Shown here: piece after piece, positions 40,158 through 47,734 of the stretch
Position numbering within the stretch: the first letter of the stretch is position 1
Layout of the letters: each line of letters starts with the position of its first letter
Assembly: GCF_000337455.1 (NCBI RefSeq)
Contig: NZ_AOIU01000036.1
Location: forward strand, 140,975 to 204,974
Source of the DNA: Halosimplex carlsbadense 2-9-1
GTDB lineage: Archaea > Halobacteriota > Halobacteria > Halobacteriales > Haloarculaceae
DNA: 64,000 bases
Direction of reading: 5' to 3'
Notes under the pieces: model-generated
Seen by the model: only the letters and a program-made list of their open reading frames with translations
Databases searched by the model: none
Told to the model about the DNA's origin: nothing
Translations under genes and position numbers: made by a program

Positions 40158-40159
40158 CG

Positions 40160-41302
40160 TTAGTTCCAGGTGTCCGAGTCGTCGAAGTCGAATTCGTCCT
40201 TTCCGCCGCTCTCGCGCTCGTCTTCGCTCTCGTCCGGTTCGTCGTCGGTCTCGCTCTCCGAGTCGTCCCTCTGGCGCTCTCTGTCGGGCCGCTCTCTGTG
40301 CTCGCCTCGCTGGTTGCTATCGTCGCTCTCCTGCTTGCGATACCGGGCGTAGCCCGCTGCCCGTCCACCTATCGTCTGGACCAAACTCATCGCGAGCAGC
40401 GAGCCCGTCGACAGGTCGATGTTCTGTTCGTCGCAGTAGGCGACGAGCAGCTGGGCATTCGCCTGTTTCTCGGATTCGGAGAGCGTCCAGCCATCCCAAC
40501 CGGTCGCCTGGGCGGCTTGGTCGAAGGGCATCCCGAAAAGCGTCGAAACGAGGCTTTCGTCGACGACCATGCCGTTCTGCATCTGCGTCGGGTCGGGCTC
40601 CTCCGGCTGGTCCGCGGCACCCGCGTCCGGGTCCGAGCCCTTCAGTGCGCTGAGTACGTCTTCGCGGCGCTCCCGCTCCGCCGGGTCATCCGTATCCTCG
40701 ACGATTTCCTCTGTACTTCGCTGTTCGTCGCTGTCGTCGCCCTTGATCTTCGAGAGTAGCCCGCCGCTCTCGCTCTGGTTGCTCTCGTTCTGTTCCTCCG
40801 GCACCGAGGGCTGTGGCTCTGGTTCTGTCTCTTGTTCCTCCGTAGGCGCCGGCTGAGGCTCCAAGTCGTCGGGCCCGATACCTTCGAGATCCAGCCCCTC
40901 GGGCGGTTCTACTGCCGTCCCATCGTCGTCGGGGGCGTTCTCGGGGGAAAGCTTCTCTTTGCCCTCGTGTCCGACTCCGAGACCGTCTGTCTCCGCTGTA
41001 CTCGCGTCTTCGGTGGTGCTGTCGCTCACTGTGTCTCTCTCGCTGTCCGGCTCTGGTTCGCTACCGGCCTGTTCGTCTGGTTCCTCCGCTCGCTCGTCCG
41101 TCTCGCTCTGTTCCGCTGTGGCTTCGAAGTCGAGCGTGTCGGTCAGGTAGTCCTCTAACTCCTGTTCCTCGATACCGACGATACGACCGAACCCGTGTTC
41201 GGCCGCGAGACTCTGTTTTTCGCCGTAGTCCAGTGATTCGAGTTCGGCGGCAGAGTCGGGGGTCGGCGGATCGACGGATTCGCTGTTGCTGGCTGTGCTC
41301 AT
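40160..41302 (-). CDS. Long acidic, mostly disordered provirus protein
   Basis: 380 residues. The first 40 residues include a helical motif (SLAAEHGFGRIVGIEEQELE); then about 170 residues of Glu/Asp/Pro/Ser-rich low complexity; then a folded-looking region at about 240-330 (SLVSTLFGMPFDQAAQATGW, DLSTGSLLAMSLVQTIGGRA); and a basic-acidic tail. The layout is like a scaffolding or DNA-mimic protein. It lies just upstream of assembly genes and two bases after an RHH gene. Confidence 0.6.
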   Translation of the reverse strand: MSTASNSESVDPPTPDSAAELESLDYGEKQSLAAEHGFGRIVGIEEQELEDYLTDTLDFEATAEQSETDERAEEPDEQAGSEPEPDSERDTVSDSTTEDASTAETDGLGVGHEGKEKLSPENAPDDDGTAVEPPEGLDLEGIGPDDLEPQPAPTEEQETEPEPQPSVPEEQNESNQSESGGLLSKIKGDDSDEQRSTEEIVEDTDDPAERERREDVLSALKGSDPDAGAADQPEEPDPTQMQNGMVVDESLVSTLFGMPFDQAAQATGWDGWTLSESEKQANAQLLVAYCDEQNIDLSTGSLLAMSLVQTIGGRAAGYARYRKQESDDSNQRGEHRERPDRERQRDDSESETDDEPDESEDERESGGKDEFDFDDSDTWN

Positions 41303-41303
41303 G

Positions 41304-41438
41304 CTATCGAAAGGGTCGGAGCCCTAACTTCTCCCGAATCCACTCAGACCGGCTCACATAGCCGTCGCTAGCGGCTCTCTGATTGAGTTGCTCTAATTGA
41401 GCCGGTGAGAGCGAGAATCCGATTGTCTCACTTGACAT
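41304..41438 (-). CDS. 44-residue ribbon-helix-helix protein
   Basis: ATG 41436-41438 to TAG 41304-41306, ending one base before the next ATG. MSSETIGFSLSPAQLEQLNQ and GYVSRSEWIREKLGL form a minimal RHH DNA-binding fold, like CopG. It heads the transcript for the acidic protein, helical protein and ATPase, and an AT-rich repeat block lies just upstream of its promoter. Probably an autoregulator of late genes. Confidence 0.72.
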   Translation of the reverse strand: MSSETIGFSLSPAQLEQLNQRAASDGYVSRSEWIREKLGLRPFR

Positions 41439-41465
41439 ATGGTACAGCAAATAGTGAGACGGCTA

Positions 41466-41515
41466 CCGATAAAAAACCTGTTAGCAAGTAAATAAATAAG
41501 TAATTAACTTACTAA
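41466..41515 (-). promoter_or_regulatory. AT-rich promoter and repeat block of the late operon
   Basis: Minus-strand TTTTTTATCGG (about 41466-41476) is the likely TATA element for the gene starting at 41438. Upstream, 41481-41515 contains AAGTAA twice and the near-palindrome AAGTAATTAACTT, framed by TTAG and CTAA. Closely spaced half-sites of this kind suit cooperative binding by RHH dimers. Confidence 0.5.
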
Positions 41516-41585
41516 GACCGGGAGAGGTGGGGCTGTCGCAGGTCGGTGGGCGCGCCACCGACTCGGTAACGCTCAGTTCCGTCTG

Positions 41586-42122
41586 TCATGGAACCACCAC
41601 CCAGGCGCTGAACTCCTCATTTTTCTCGAACCAGTCCCGGAGAGCGTTCGGAACGCGGCCGTAGACGCTGTAGACTACGGGGAACGCGGCGTCCCACTCG
41701 TAGCCAATAAAGTTCACGCGGTCGTCGGGGAACGCCAGCAGGTCGGCCTGAAGCGCGTAGTCGTGGAACCAGTCCGCCGAGGGGTCACACTTCGACAAGG
41801 CGACAACGGTCTCGGCTTCGCACTTGACGGCCTTCCGAAGCCAAGGGCCGGGGTCACTGAACGGGTGGTTCAGCCAGACCGTCCCGTAATCGTCCCACGA
41901 ACGGGAGAGACCGCCGCTCTCGCGAATGTTATCGGCTGCGAGATTCGACGACTGCGAGGCGCAAGGGTCCAGGTCGAAGCCACTGAGAATCTCGGAGATG
42001 TCCGAGACGTATTCGAGCGGCGTATTCGCCTTGTCCGACCCCTCTACGAGGTCACCGACGAGCTGGGACTGGCCGGCACCCTCTCGACGCTCACTATTGT
42101 CCGAGGCGGTATCACTCACCAT
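41586..42122 (-). CDS. Phage-type adenine methyltransferase-like protein with altered catalytic motif
   Basis: 178 residues. The order FDLDPCASQSSNLAADN, WDDYGTVWLNHPFSDPGPWL, and a later ADWFHDYALQADLLAFPDDR matches the phage Dam (DNA N6-adenine methylase) family. In that family the catalytic box after VWLN is PPY/F (NPPY); here it is NHPF, with histidine for the first proline. The start overlaps the previous gene by 11 bases. It may still methylate, or bind DNA only. Methylation could protect viral DNA from host restriction. Confidence 0.72.
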   Translation of the reverse strand: MVSDTASDNSERREGAGQSQLVGDLVEGSDKANTPLEYVSDISEILSGFDLDPCASQSSNLAADNIRESGGLSRSWDDYGTVWLNHPFSDPGPWLRKAVKCEAETVVALSKCDPSADWFHDYALQADLLAFPDDRVNFIGYEWDAAFPVVYSVYGRVPNALRDWFEKNEEFSAWVVVP

Positions 42123-42567
42123 CGATGCCCTCCGCGATCTCGTCGCGCTCGGTCAGCGGACGAACGCCGACCTTCCCGCACCGTACGGATATCAACCCGC
42201 TCGCCGCCAGCGGGTCGAGTACTTCGCTCCGGATCAGCTCCTTCGGCGTGTTCGGATGCGACTCCCGAGAGAGGATATCTTCGGCCATGTTGACCGAGAG
42301 CGTACGCGGTTCCTCGCCAGCGAGAGCGAGGTAGGCGTCCGCCAACTCGGGGTCAGAGGGCAGTACGTACTGCGAACGCTCCGAGGCAGGCAAGTACTCG
42401 TCGAGCGCTTCCCGCACCACCTCGCTCTTGGCTTCGCCGTGGGCGTCGAGGTAGTCCGTGAACCGGGCCGCCAGGTCGCCAGAGAGACGCGCTTCGGCGC
42501 GTTCCTCGCTCTTGTGTCGGTCGGCGCTCTCGGAGTCGCCGGGGAGTCGGCTACCAGACGAACTCAT
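42112..42567 (-). CDS. DNA-binding protein: RHH domain plus winged helix
   Basis: 151 residues from ATG 42565-42567, overlapping the preceding stop (ATGA) and preceded by AGGAGG. Residues about 20-60 form an RHH-like segment (ARLSGDLAARFTDYLDAHGE, SEVVREALDEYL). Residues 80-145 look like a small winged helix (KELIRSEVLDPLAASGLISV). The two-domain build suggests a transcription regulator of the early part of this operon. Confidence 0.62.
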   Translation of the reverse strand: MSSSGSRLPGDSESADRHKSEERAEARLSGDLAARFTDYLDAHGEAKSEVVREALDEYLPASERSQYVLPSDPELADAYLALAGEEPRTLSVNMAEDILSRESHPNTPKELIRSEVLDPLAASGLISVRCGKVGVRPLTERDEIAEGIDGE

Positions 42568-42740
42568 GCCGCCCTCCTGTCCGCAGATCGGCCGACCGTT
42601 GCGGACACAGATGAAACGGGGGTTCGGTGACCCCGCATCCGGGGGGCGGTGAACCTTGGGTTCACTTCGAGTGGACGGTATGGTGGCGGACACCCCCCCG
42701 CACCTCTGCGAGAGAGTGGGGTCGGGGTCTCCCCCGTCAT
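42564..42740 (-). CDS. 58-residue basic protein bridged by two ATGA overlaps
   Basis: ATG 42738-42740 overlaps the stop of the SWIM gene and its TGA overlaps the next ATG, both as ATGA. This double coupling is the main support. The product (MTGETPTPLSRRGAGGCPPP ...) is basic, Pro/Arg-rich, unlike the acidic neighbours, so it may act mainly to carry ribosomes through, or bind nucleic acid. Confidence 0.45.
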   Translation of the reverse strand: MTGETPTPLSRRGAGGCPPPYRPLEVNPRFTAPRMRGHRTPVSSVSATVGRSADRRAA

Positions 42741-43294
42741 CGGCCGACACCTCCGAGGCTCTCCCGAGCCCAGCGGAGTAGGTTGCCGACAGTACCGGGC
42801 GCACGGCCGCTCAGGTCGGCGTACTCGCGGACGCCCATCTCTCCGAGATCGCAGGTCAGATAGGCGTCGAGTTCGGCGGGAGAAAGGTCGTCGTAGCGGT
42901 CCGGGTCGTCGTCGAGGCGTAGCCAGGCTGGTGGCTCTGGGTAGTCCCGTCCAGTATCGAGGTGCGAAACGACGATCCGACCGCGGGACCACTGCCACCA
43001 CAGCGAGGCGACGTGAGCGCACCAGCCCTCGTTGAACCGATGACCCTTGCAGGAACAGTCGGCAACGAGGGTCCGGCCCTTCAGCGCCCACGTCACTCTG
43101 TGTGCGCTCTCACCGTCGCTGAGTCGGACCATGCGCTCGGCGTCGTTGATGGGGGCGCCCGTGTCAGTCTCCCGCTGCGCGCGCTCCCACGGCGTCGAGA
43201 GCGTCCAGTCGTCGGGCATCGCCAGCGTGGGCGGGCCGCCGACTCGGTTCGGGAGATCGTCGCTCGGCTGCCAGCTGCGGCTGCCGAGACTCAT
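42737..43294 (-). CDS. SWIM zinc-finger protein
   Basis: 185 residues. The SWIM motif CxC-x(n)-CxH is clear: TLVADCSCKGHRFNEGWCAHV at about residues 76-96. It is followed by a tryptophan-rich segment (SLWWQWSRGRIVV) and, after an acidic region, a helical end resembling a small HTH (REYADLSGRAPGTVGNLLRW). SWIM proteins are common on haloarchaeal plasmids and viruses and are thought to bind DNA or proteins. It is the first clear gene of the long leftward operon next to attR. Confidence 0.78.
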   Translation of the reverse strand: MSLGSRSWQPSDDLPNRVGGPPTLAMPDDWTLSTPWERAQRETDTGAPINDAERMVRLSDGESAHRVTWALKGRTLVADCSCKGHRFNEGWCAHVASLWWQWSRGRIVVSHLDTGRDYPEPPAWLRLDDDPDRYDDLSPAELDAYLTCDLGEMGVREYADLSGRAPGTVGNLLRWARESLGGVGR

Positions 43295-43365
43295 GGGCGG
43301 ACACCCCCGCTATCACTCGCCTCAACGCCGGACGGCGTCGGGGGGAATCCCGCGGCGTAAATCAC
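43291..43365 (-). CDS. Possible 24-residue leader ORF of the provirus operon
   Basis: GTG 43363-43365 opens VIYAAGFPPTPSGVEASDSG and ends in a TGA that overlaps the SWIM start (ATGA). The frame is also open upstream without a start codon. The overlap hints at translation, but length and lack of homology keep this uncertain. Confidence 0.28.
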   Translation of the reverse strand: MIYAAGFPPTPSGVEASDSGGVRP

Positions 43366-43470
43366 TGGATCTGCCGCGTCGGTTTCTTTCGGGATTCGCG
43401 GACCGAAAGATAGCTCTCTGAGGGGTAACGCTCTAAAAGCCGAAACCCTCGAAAACGGGCCGCACAGCGA

Positions 43471-43483
43471 TGGACTCGCGGGG
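43471..43483. other. Provirus attachment site attR inside tRNA-Ala
   Basis: TGGACTCGCGGGG forms the discriminator base, acceptor 3' strand and part of the T stem of the tRNA. The same 13 bases at 26784 mark the other border. The tRNA stays complete at this end, as is usual for tRNA-targeting integrases. Confidence 0.8.
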
Positions 43484-43542
43484 ATTTGAACCCCGGGCCT
43501 CTTCCTTGCGAAGGAAGCGATCTGCCACTGATCTACGAGCCC
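43471..43542 (-). tRNA. tRNA-Ala, anticodon CGC
   Basis: The minus strand folds as a full cloverleaf of 72 nucleotides: acceptor GGGCTCG/CGAGTCC with discriminator A, D arm GATC-AGTGGCA-GATC, anticodon arm CTTCC-TTCGCAA-GGAAG with anticodon CGC, and T arm CGGGG-TTCAAAT-CCCCG. No intron and no encoded CCA. The acceptor has one G-U pair at position 3-70, the identity mark of alanine tRNAs. It is the integration target of the provirus. Confidence 0.96.
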
Positions 43543-43664
43543 GCGTATATCGCTCGCAGCGCGGAGGGGATAAGTCCTGCGCGTGAGAGCGGCTTCGGCA
43601 ATCGGTCACACGGTCGCGCCGTCGGGCGACCGGGCGACTGCGGTGGCCGGTGCCACCGTCCCCT

Positions 43665-43973
43665 CTAGTCCTCGAGGACGATCTCGATGGAGACGTCGTT
43701 CGGGACCTGGATCCGCATCAGCTGGCGCAGCGCGCGTTCGTCGGCGTCGATGTCGATGAGCCGCTTGTGGACGCGCATCTCCCAGTGCTCCCACGTCGCC
43801 GTCCCCTCGCCGTCGGGGGACTTGCGCGTGGGGACTTCCAGCGTCTTGGTCGGCAGCGGGATCGGCCCCGACAGCTCGACGCCGGTCTTGTTGGCGATGT
43901 CGTTGACCTCGCCGCAGATCGAGTCGAGGTCTTCGGGACTGGTGCCGGCCAGCCTGACGCGTGCTTGCTGCAT
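43665..43973 (-). CDS. rpsJ: Small ribosomal subunit protein uS10
   Basis: 102 residues, the usual archaeal length. [40 protein letters not shown] and [20 protein letters not shown] are conserved S10 segments. It follows tef1 by three bases, as in the str operon of many archaea. Part of the 30S head and also a partner in transcription antitermination. Confidence 0.97.
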   Translation of the reverse strand: MQQARVRLAGTSPEDLDSICGEVNDIANKTGVELSGPIPLPTKTLEVPTRKSPDGEGTATWEHWEMRVHKRLIDIDADERALRQLMRIQVPNDVSIEIVLED

Positions 43974-43976
43974 GAG

Positions 43977-45245
43977 TTAGTCGCGCTCGTTGACGGACAT
44001 GACCTGCCCCGCGGCGATGGTCTGACCCATGTCGCGGATAGCGAAGCTCCCCAGTTCGGGGATCTCGTTGGCCGACTCGATGCTGAGCGGCTTCTGCGGG
44101 CGGATGGTGACGACGGCGGCGTCGCCGTTCTGGATGAAGTCCGGGTTCTCCTCCTCGGCCTCGCCCGTCGCGGGGTCGATCTTCTGGTCGATGGACTCGA
44201 TGGTACACGCGACCTGCGACGTGTGGGCGTGGAAGACCGGGGTGTAACCCGCCGTGATCACGGACGGGTGCTGCATCACGACGATGCGAGCCTGGAAGGT
44301 CTCGGCGACCGACGGCGGGTCGTCGGCGGGACCACAGACGTCACCGCGGCGGATGTCGTCCTGGCCGATGCCGCGGACGTTGAACCCGACGTTGTCACCG
44401 GGGCCGGCCTGCGGGACTTCCTCGTGGTGCATCTCGATGGTCTTGACCTCGCCACCGACGTCCGAGGGCTGGAAGCTCACGTTGTCGCCCGTGTTGAGCA
44501 TCCCAGTCTCGACGCGTCCGACCGGAACCGTACCGATGCCGGAGATGGTGTAGACGTCCTGGATCGGGAGGCGAAGCGGCGCGTCCGTCGGCGGCTCCGG
44601 CTCGGGCAGCGCGTTGAGCGCCTCCAGCAGAATCTCGCCGTCGTACCAGTCCGTGTTCTCGGACTCGTCGGCGATGTTGTCGCCCTCGAAGGCCGAGACC
44701 GGAATGAACTTCGCGTTCTCCGTGTCGAAGCGGACCTGGTTGAGCAGGTCGGTGACTTCCTCGACGGCCTCGTGGTAGCGGCTTTCCTCGTAGTCGACGA
44801 GGTCCATCTTGTTGATGGCGACGATCATCTCGCCGATGCCCAGCGTGCGGGCCAGGAAGACGTGCTCCTGGGTCTGGGGCTGGACGCCGTCGTCGGCGGC
44901 GACCACGAGCACTGCGTTGTCCGCCTGCGAGGCGCCCGTGATCATGTTCTTGACGAAGTCGCGGTGGCCCGGACAGTCGACGATGGTGAAGAAGTACTCG
45001 TCGGTGTCGAACTCCTGGTGGGCGATGTCGATGGTGACACCGCGTTCGCGCTCCTCGGCGAGGTTGTCCATGACGTAGGCGAACTCGAAGCCGCCCTTGC
45101 CCTTCTCCTCGGCCTCTTCCTTGTGCTGCTCGATGACGTGCTCGGGGACGCTGCCTGTCTCGTACAGCAGTCGCCCGACGAGCGTGCTCTTCCCGTGGTC
45201 GACGTGGCCGATGATGGCCAGGTTCTGGTGCGGTTTGTCGCTCAT
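43977..45245 (-). CDS. tef1: Translation elongation factor EF-1alpha
   Basis: 422 residues. GTPase motifs: G1 [10 protein letters not shown] (residues about 12-21), G3 [11 protein letters not shown] near residue 91, G4 NKMDLVD near residue 146, and SAF as G5. Domains 2 and 3 follow ([27 protein letters not shown]). It brings aminoacyl-tRNA to the ribosome. A TATA-like gttttaac precedes the start by about 50 bases. The upstream neighbour (hmgA) is 170 bases away, so tef1-rpsJ forms its own transcript. Confidence 0.98.
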   Translation of the reverse strand: MSDKPHQNLAIIGHVDHGKSTLVGRLLYETGSVPEHVIEQHKEEAEEKGKGGFEFAYVMDNLAEERERGVTIDIAHQEFDTDEYFFTIVDCPGHRDFVKNMITGASQADNAVLVVAADDGVQPQTQEHVFLARTLGIGEMIVAINKMDLVDYEESRYHEAVEEVTDLLNQVRFDTENAKFIPVSAFEGDNIADESENTDWYDGEILLEALNALPEPEPPTDAPLRLPIQDVYTISGIGTVPVGRVETGMLNTGDNVSFQPSDVGGEVKTIEMHHEEVPQAGPGDNVGFNVRGIGQDDIRRGDVCGPADDPPSVAETFQARIVVMQHPSVITAGYTPVFHAHTSQVACTIESIDQKIDPATGEAEEENPDFIQNGDAAVVTIRPQKPLSIESANEIPELGSFAIRDMGQTIAAGQVMSVNERD

Positions 45246-45415
45246 TGATTATCTCACGCGCAGAGGCGCTATGTGGGATTCTTTTGGTGGTTAGTGTTAA
45301 AACCATTTCGATAGCGATTCCACGTGATCCCTACGCCGTCCTGCGATTTGACAACCGGTCTCACGGACCACGGGTGCACCGTGGGGTGGCGGCCCGGGCG
45401 GCTGGCCGCCGGGAT

Positions 45416-46702
45416 TCACCCGAGCACCTCGATCAGTTCGCGGGCGCGGCTCTCCCGGACGGCTCCCTCGGCGACCATGCGGGCCGCGACCTCCGCGACG
45501 AGCCCCGCGGGGGCGCCGGCCTGCCGAGCGACGTTCTCCGCGTGGAGTTTCATGTGACCCGCCTGGATGCCTTCGTCGACGAGCGCGCGCAGGCTCGCCA
45601 GGTTCTCCGCGAGCCCGAGCGCCGCGACGACCCCCGCGAACTCGTCGGCCGCCTCGACACCCAGGACCTCCATCGCAGCCCGGCCCGCAGGGTGGACCGC
45701 GGTCGCGCCGCCGACGGTCCCGGCCTGAACGGGGAGTTCGATGCGACAGACCAGATCGCCGTCCGCACCGACTTCGTAGGTCGTCAGCGGTCCGTACCCT
45801 TCCCGCGCAGCGTACGCGTGGGCGCCCGCTTCGAGCGCGCGCCAGTCGTTGCAGGTCGCGACGGCCAGCGCGTCGACCGCGTTCATGATCCCCTTGTTGT
45901 GGGTCGCGGCCCGGTAAGGGTCGCCCGCGGCGAACGCCCACGCCTCGACGATGCGGTCGCGGACGGTCTCGCCGTCGAGGCCGTCCGCTCTCTCAGGGTC
46001 GTCCTCGTCCTCGACGAGCGCGGCGGGTTCGACGCGACACCTCGCCCGCGCGAGTCGGCAGTCGGCCAGGTTCGACAGGACGCGTAGCGAGACGCGGCCG
46101 CCGGTCGCGTCCGCGACGACCGGCGCGACGGCCTCGCACATCGTGTTCACCGCGTTCGCCCCCATCGCGTCGCGAACGTCGACGAGGAGGTGGACGACGA
46201 CGGTCTCGCCGGCGGGAGTATCGACGACCCGCACGGTCACGTCCTCGCAGCCGCCCCCGTGGCTCACGAGGACGCCCTGATCGTTGGCGACGGCGGCGAT
46301 CTCGTCGGCCCGTGCCAGCACCCGCTGTCGGGCGGCGGTCGGATCCGACACGTCCGCGACCTGGACCTGGCCGATCATGTACGGCCCGTCCGTGTCCGTG
46401 GTGAACCCGCCGCCTGGCCGGGCCAACAGCGCCCCCTTCGAGGCGGCAGCGACCACGCTCGACTCCTCGACGGCCATCGGTACCAGCAGGTCTTCTCCGT
46501 CGACGACGAAGTTCGTCGCGACGCTCAGCGGGTACGAGACGCTCCCGACGACGTTCTCGCTCAGGCCGTCGACCGTCTCGCCGACCGCGCCGTCGGCGTC
46601 GAGCGCGTCGACCGCCTCGGCGTCGAGATCGCAGCGCTCGACGACCGTCGACAGCCGCTCGGAACGGTCCTCGGTGTAGAATCCGGGGATCCGCGAGTTC
46701 AT
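45416..46702 (-). CDS. HMG-CoA reductase, class II (bacterial, Pseudomonas mevalonii type)
   Basis: 428 residues, the length of class II enzymes. Diagnostic segments: SRIPGFYTEDRSERLSTVVE at the start, ENVVGSVSYPLSVATNFVVD, EESSVVAAASKGALLARPGG (catalytic Glu), DVRDAMGANAVNTM, THNKGIMNAVDALAVATCND (catalytic Lys and Asp), and GHMKLHAENVARQAG with the catalytic histidine. The enzyme makes mevalonate for archaeal ether lipids, or in some bacteria degrades it. Haloarchaea are known for a class I enzyme (about 400 residues, statin target), so this type is noteworthy and suggests gene transfer. No mevalonate catabolic genes are adjacent. Confidence 0.9.
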   Translation of the reverse strand: MNSRIPGFYTEDRSERLSTVVERCDLDAEAVDALDADGAVGETVDGLSENVVGSVSYPLSVATNFVVDGEDLLVPMAVEESSVVAAASKGALLARPGGGFTTDTDGPYMIGQVQVADVSDPTAARQRVLARADEIAAVANDQGVLVSHGGGCEDVTVRVVDTPAGETVVVHLLVDVRDAMGANAVNTMCEAVAPVVADATGGRVSLRVLSNLADCRLARARCRVEPAALVEDEDDPERADGLDGETVRDRIVEAWAFAAGDPYRAATHNKGIMNAVDALAVATCNDWRALEAGAHAYAAREGYGPLTTYEVGADGDLVCRIELPVQAGTVGGATAVHPAGRAAMEVLGVEAADEFAGVVAALGLAENLASLRALVDEGIQAGHMKLHAENVARQAGAPAGLVAEVAARMVAEGAVRESRARELIEVLG

Positions 46703-46777
46703 GCCCGCCAGAACAGACGGGTCCGCATAGGGCGTTTCGGTCCCTCGGGGCCGCGCGGCGGGGTCGAGACTCTCTGG

Positions 46778-47734
46778 CTATCGCTCCGGCAGCCGGCCCA
46801 CGTCGGCGAGCACGGCGCTCGCGGTCTCGGGGCCGCCCGCGCCGCGTCCGGAGATGTTGAGTTGTCCGGCGTGTTCGGTCTCCAGCTGCACGATGTTCTC
46901 GGTACCCGTCACGGCGAGCGTCCCGTTCGCGGGGACGAGTCGCGGCCCGACGCGCACCTCGCCGGCGGGCGTGACCTCGCCGATGAGCCGGACGGTTCGA
47001 CCGTCCTCGGTCGCCAGGTCGAGCGCGCTCCCGGGAATCTCTTCGATGCCCTGCACCTCGGCGTCGTCGAGGGTGTACTCGCGGCCGTTCCCCGCGAGGA
47101 CGTTAGCGACGATGACGCACTTCAGCGCCGCGTCGGTCCCCTCCACGTCGAACGCCGGGTCGGCCTCGGCCACGCCGAGGTCCTGGGCCTCCGCGAGGAC
47201 GTGCTCGTAGTCGAGCCCCTCGGCGGCCATCCGCGTGAGGATGAAGTTCGCCGTCCCGTTGAGGACGCCGCGGGCGGCCGTGATGTGGTCGGAGTCGAAG
47301 TCGGCGATCGTCGAGAGGACCGGCATCGCGCCGCCGACGGTCGCCTCGAACAGCACCTGCCCGTCGCTCTCGCGTTCGAGCGCGCGCACCTCGCCGTAGC
47401 GCTCGGCGACCGGTCCCTTGTTAGCGAGGACGACGTGGCGGTCGCGTTCGAGTGCGGTCCGGACGTGGCCGAAGCCGGGCTGAGCGTCGCCGAGCGTCGT
47501 CGGCGTCGCCTCGACGAGAACGTCGTATTCGCCGTCGAGCGCCGCCTCGGGGTCGTCGCTTCCGACGGCGCCGTCGGTCCGCTTGGACTCCAGCGCGGTC
47601 GCCACGTCGATCCCCTCGGGGTCGACGGCGGCCGACGAGGAGTCGGCGAGCGCGGTGACGGTGTGACCGTAGTCGGTGGCCAGCTCCGCGACGGCGGCGC
47701 CGACGGCGCCGGCGCCCAGTACCGCGAGTCTCAC
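46778..47734 (-). CDS. hom: Homoserine dehydrogenase
   Basis: 318 residues from GTG 47732-47734, overlapping the stop of the ACT-domain gene (GTGA). N-terminal NAD(P) fold (RLAVLGAGAVGAAVAELAT) followed by LVEATPTTLGDAQPG, HVVLANKGPVAERYGE with the conserved NKGP, GVLNGTANFILTRM, and AEADPAFDVEGTDAALK. It reduces aspartate semialdehyde to homoserine for Thr, Met and Ile. It lacks the C-terminal ACT domain of larger enzymes, and the coupled ACT gene may supply that function. Confidence 0.95.
   Translation of the reverse strand: MRLAVLGAGAVGAAVAELATDYGHTVTALADSSSAAVDPEGIDVATALESKRTDGAVGSDDPEAALDGEYDVLVEATPTTLGDAQPGFGHVRTALERDRHVVLANKGPVAERYGEVRALERESDGQVLFEATVGGAMPVLSTIADFDSDHITAARGVLNGTANFILTRMAAEGLDYEHVLAEAQDLGVAEADPAFDVEGTDAALKCVIVANVLAGNGREYTLDDAEVQGIEEIPGSALDLATEDGRTVRLIGEVTPAGEVRVGPRLVPANGTLAVTGTENIVQLETEHAGQLNISGRGAGGPETASAVLADVGRLPER

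Larger units (their letters stand above)
26784..43483. mobile_element. Integrated provirus, probably SNJ1/SH1-like (Halopanivirales), about 16.7 kb
   Basis: The element lies between 13-bp direct repeats derived from tRNA-Ala(CGC), with the tyrosine integrase next to attL. It holds PhiH1-type repressors, a virion-type packaging ATPase, two small capsid-like proteins in tandem, and about ten small proteins with transmembrane tails, mostly in one leftward operon with ATGA/GTGA overlaps. The length is near that of the SNJ1 genome (about 16 kb). In SH1-type viruses the order ATPase, small membrane protein, VP7, VP4 is conserved, and the order here fits. There is no terminase, portal or tail gene. 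Assignment is by architecture, not by alignment. Confidence 0.82.

Noticed and set aside
26784-43483. Tailed (head-tail) provirus
   Set aside because: No terminase, portal, tail tube, tape-measure or baseplate genes; the ATPase is of the small FtsK/A32 type.
26784-43483. Pleolipovirus-type provirus
   Set aside because: No spike protein with C-terminal coiled coil and single anchor plus ORF4-like NTPase arrangement is seen; capsid-like pair and packaging ATPase speak against it.
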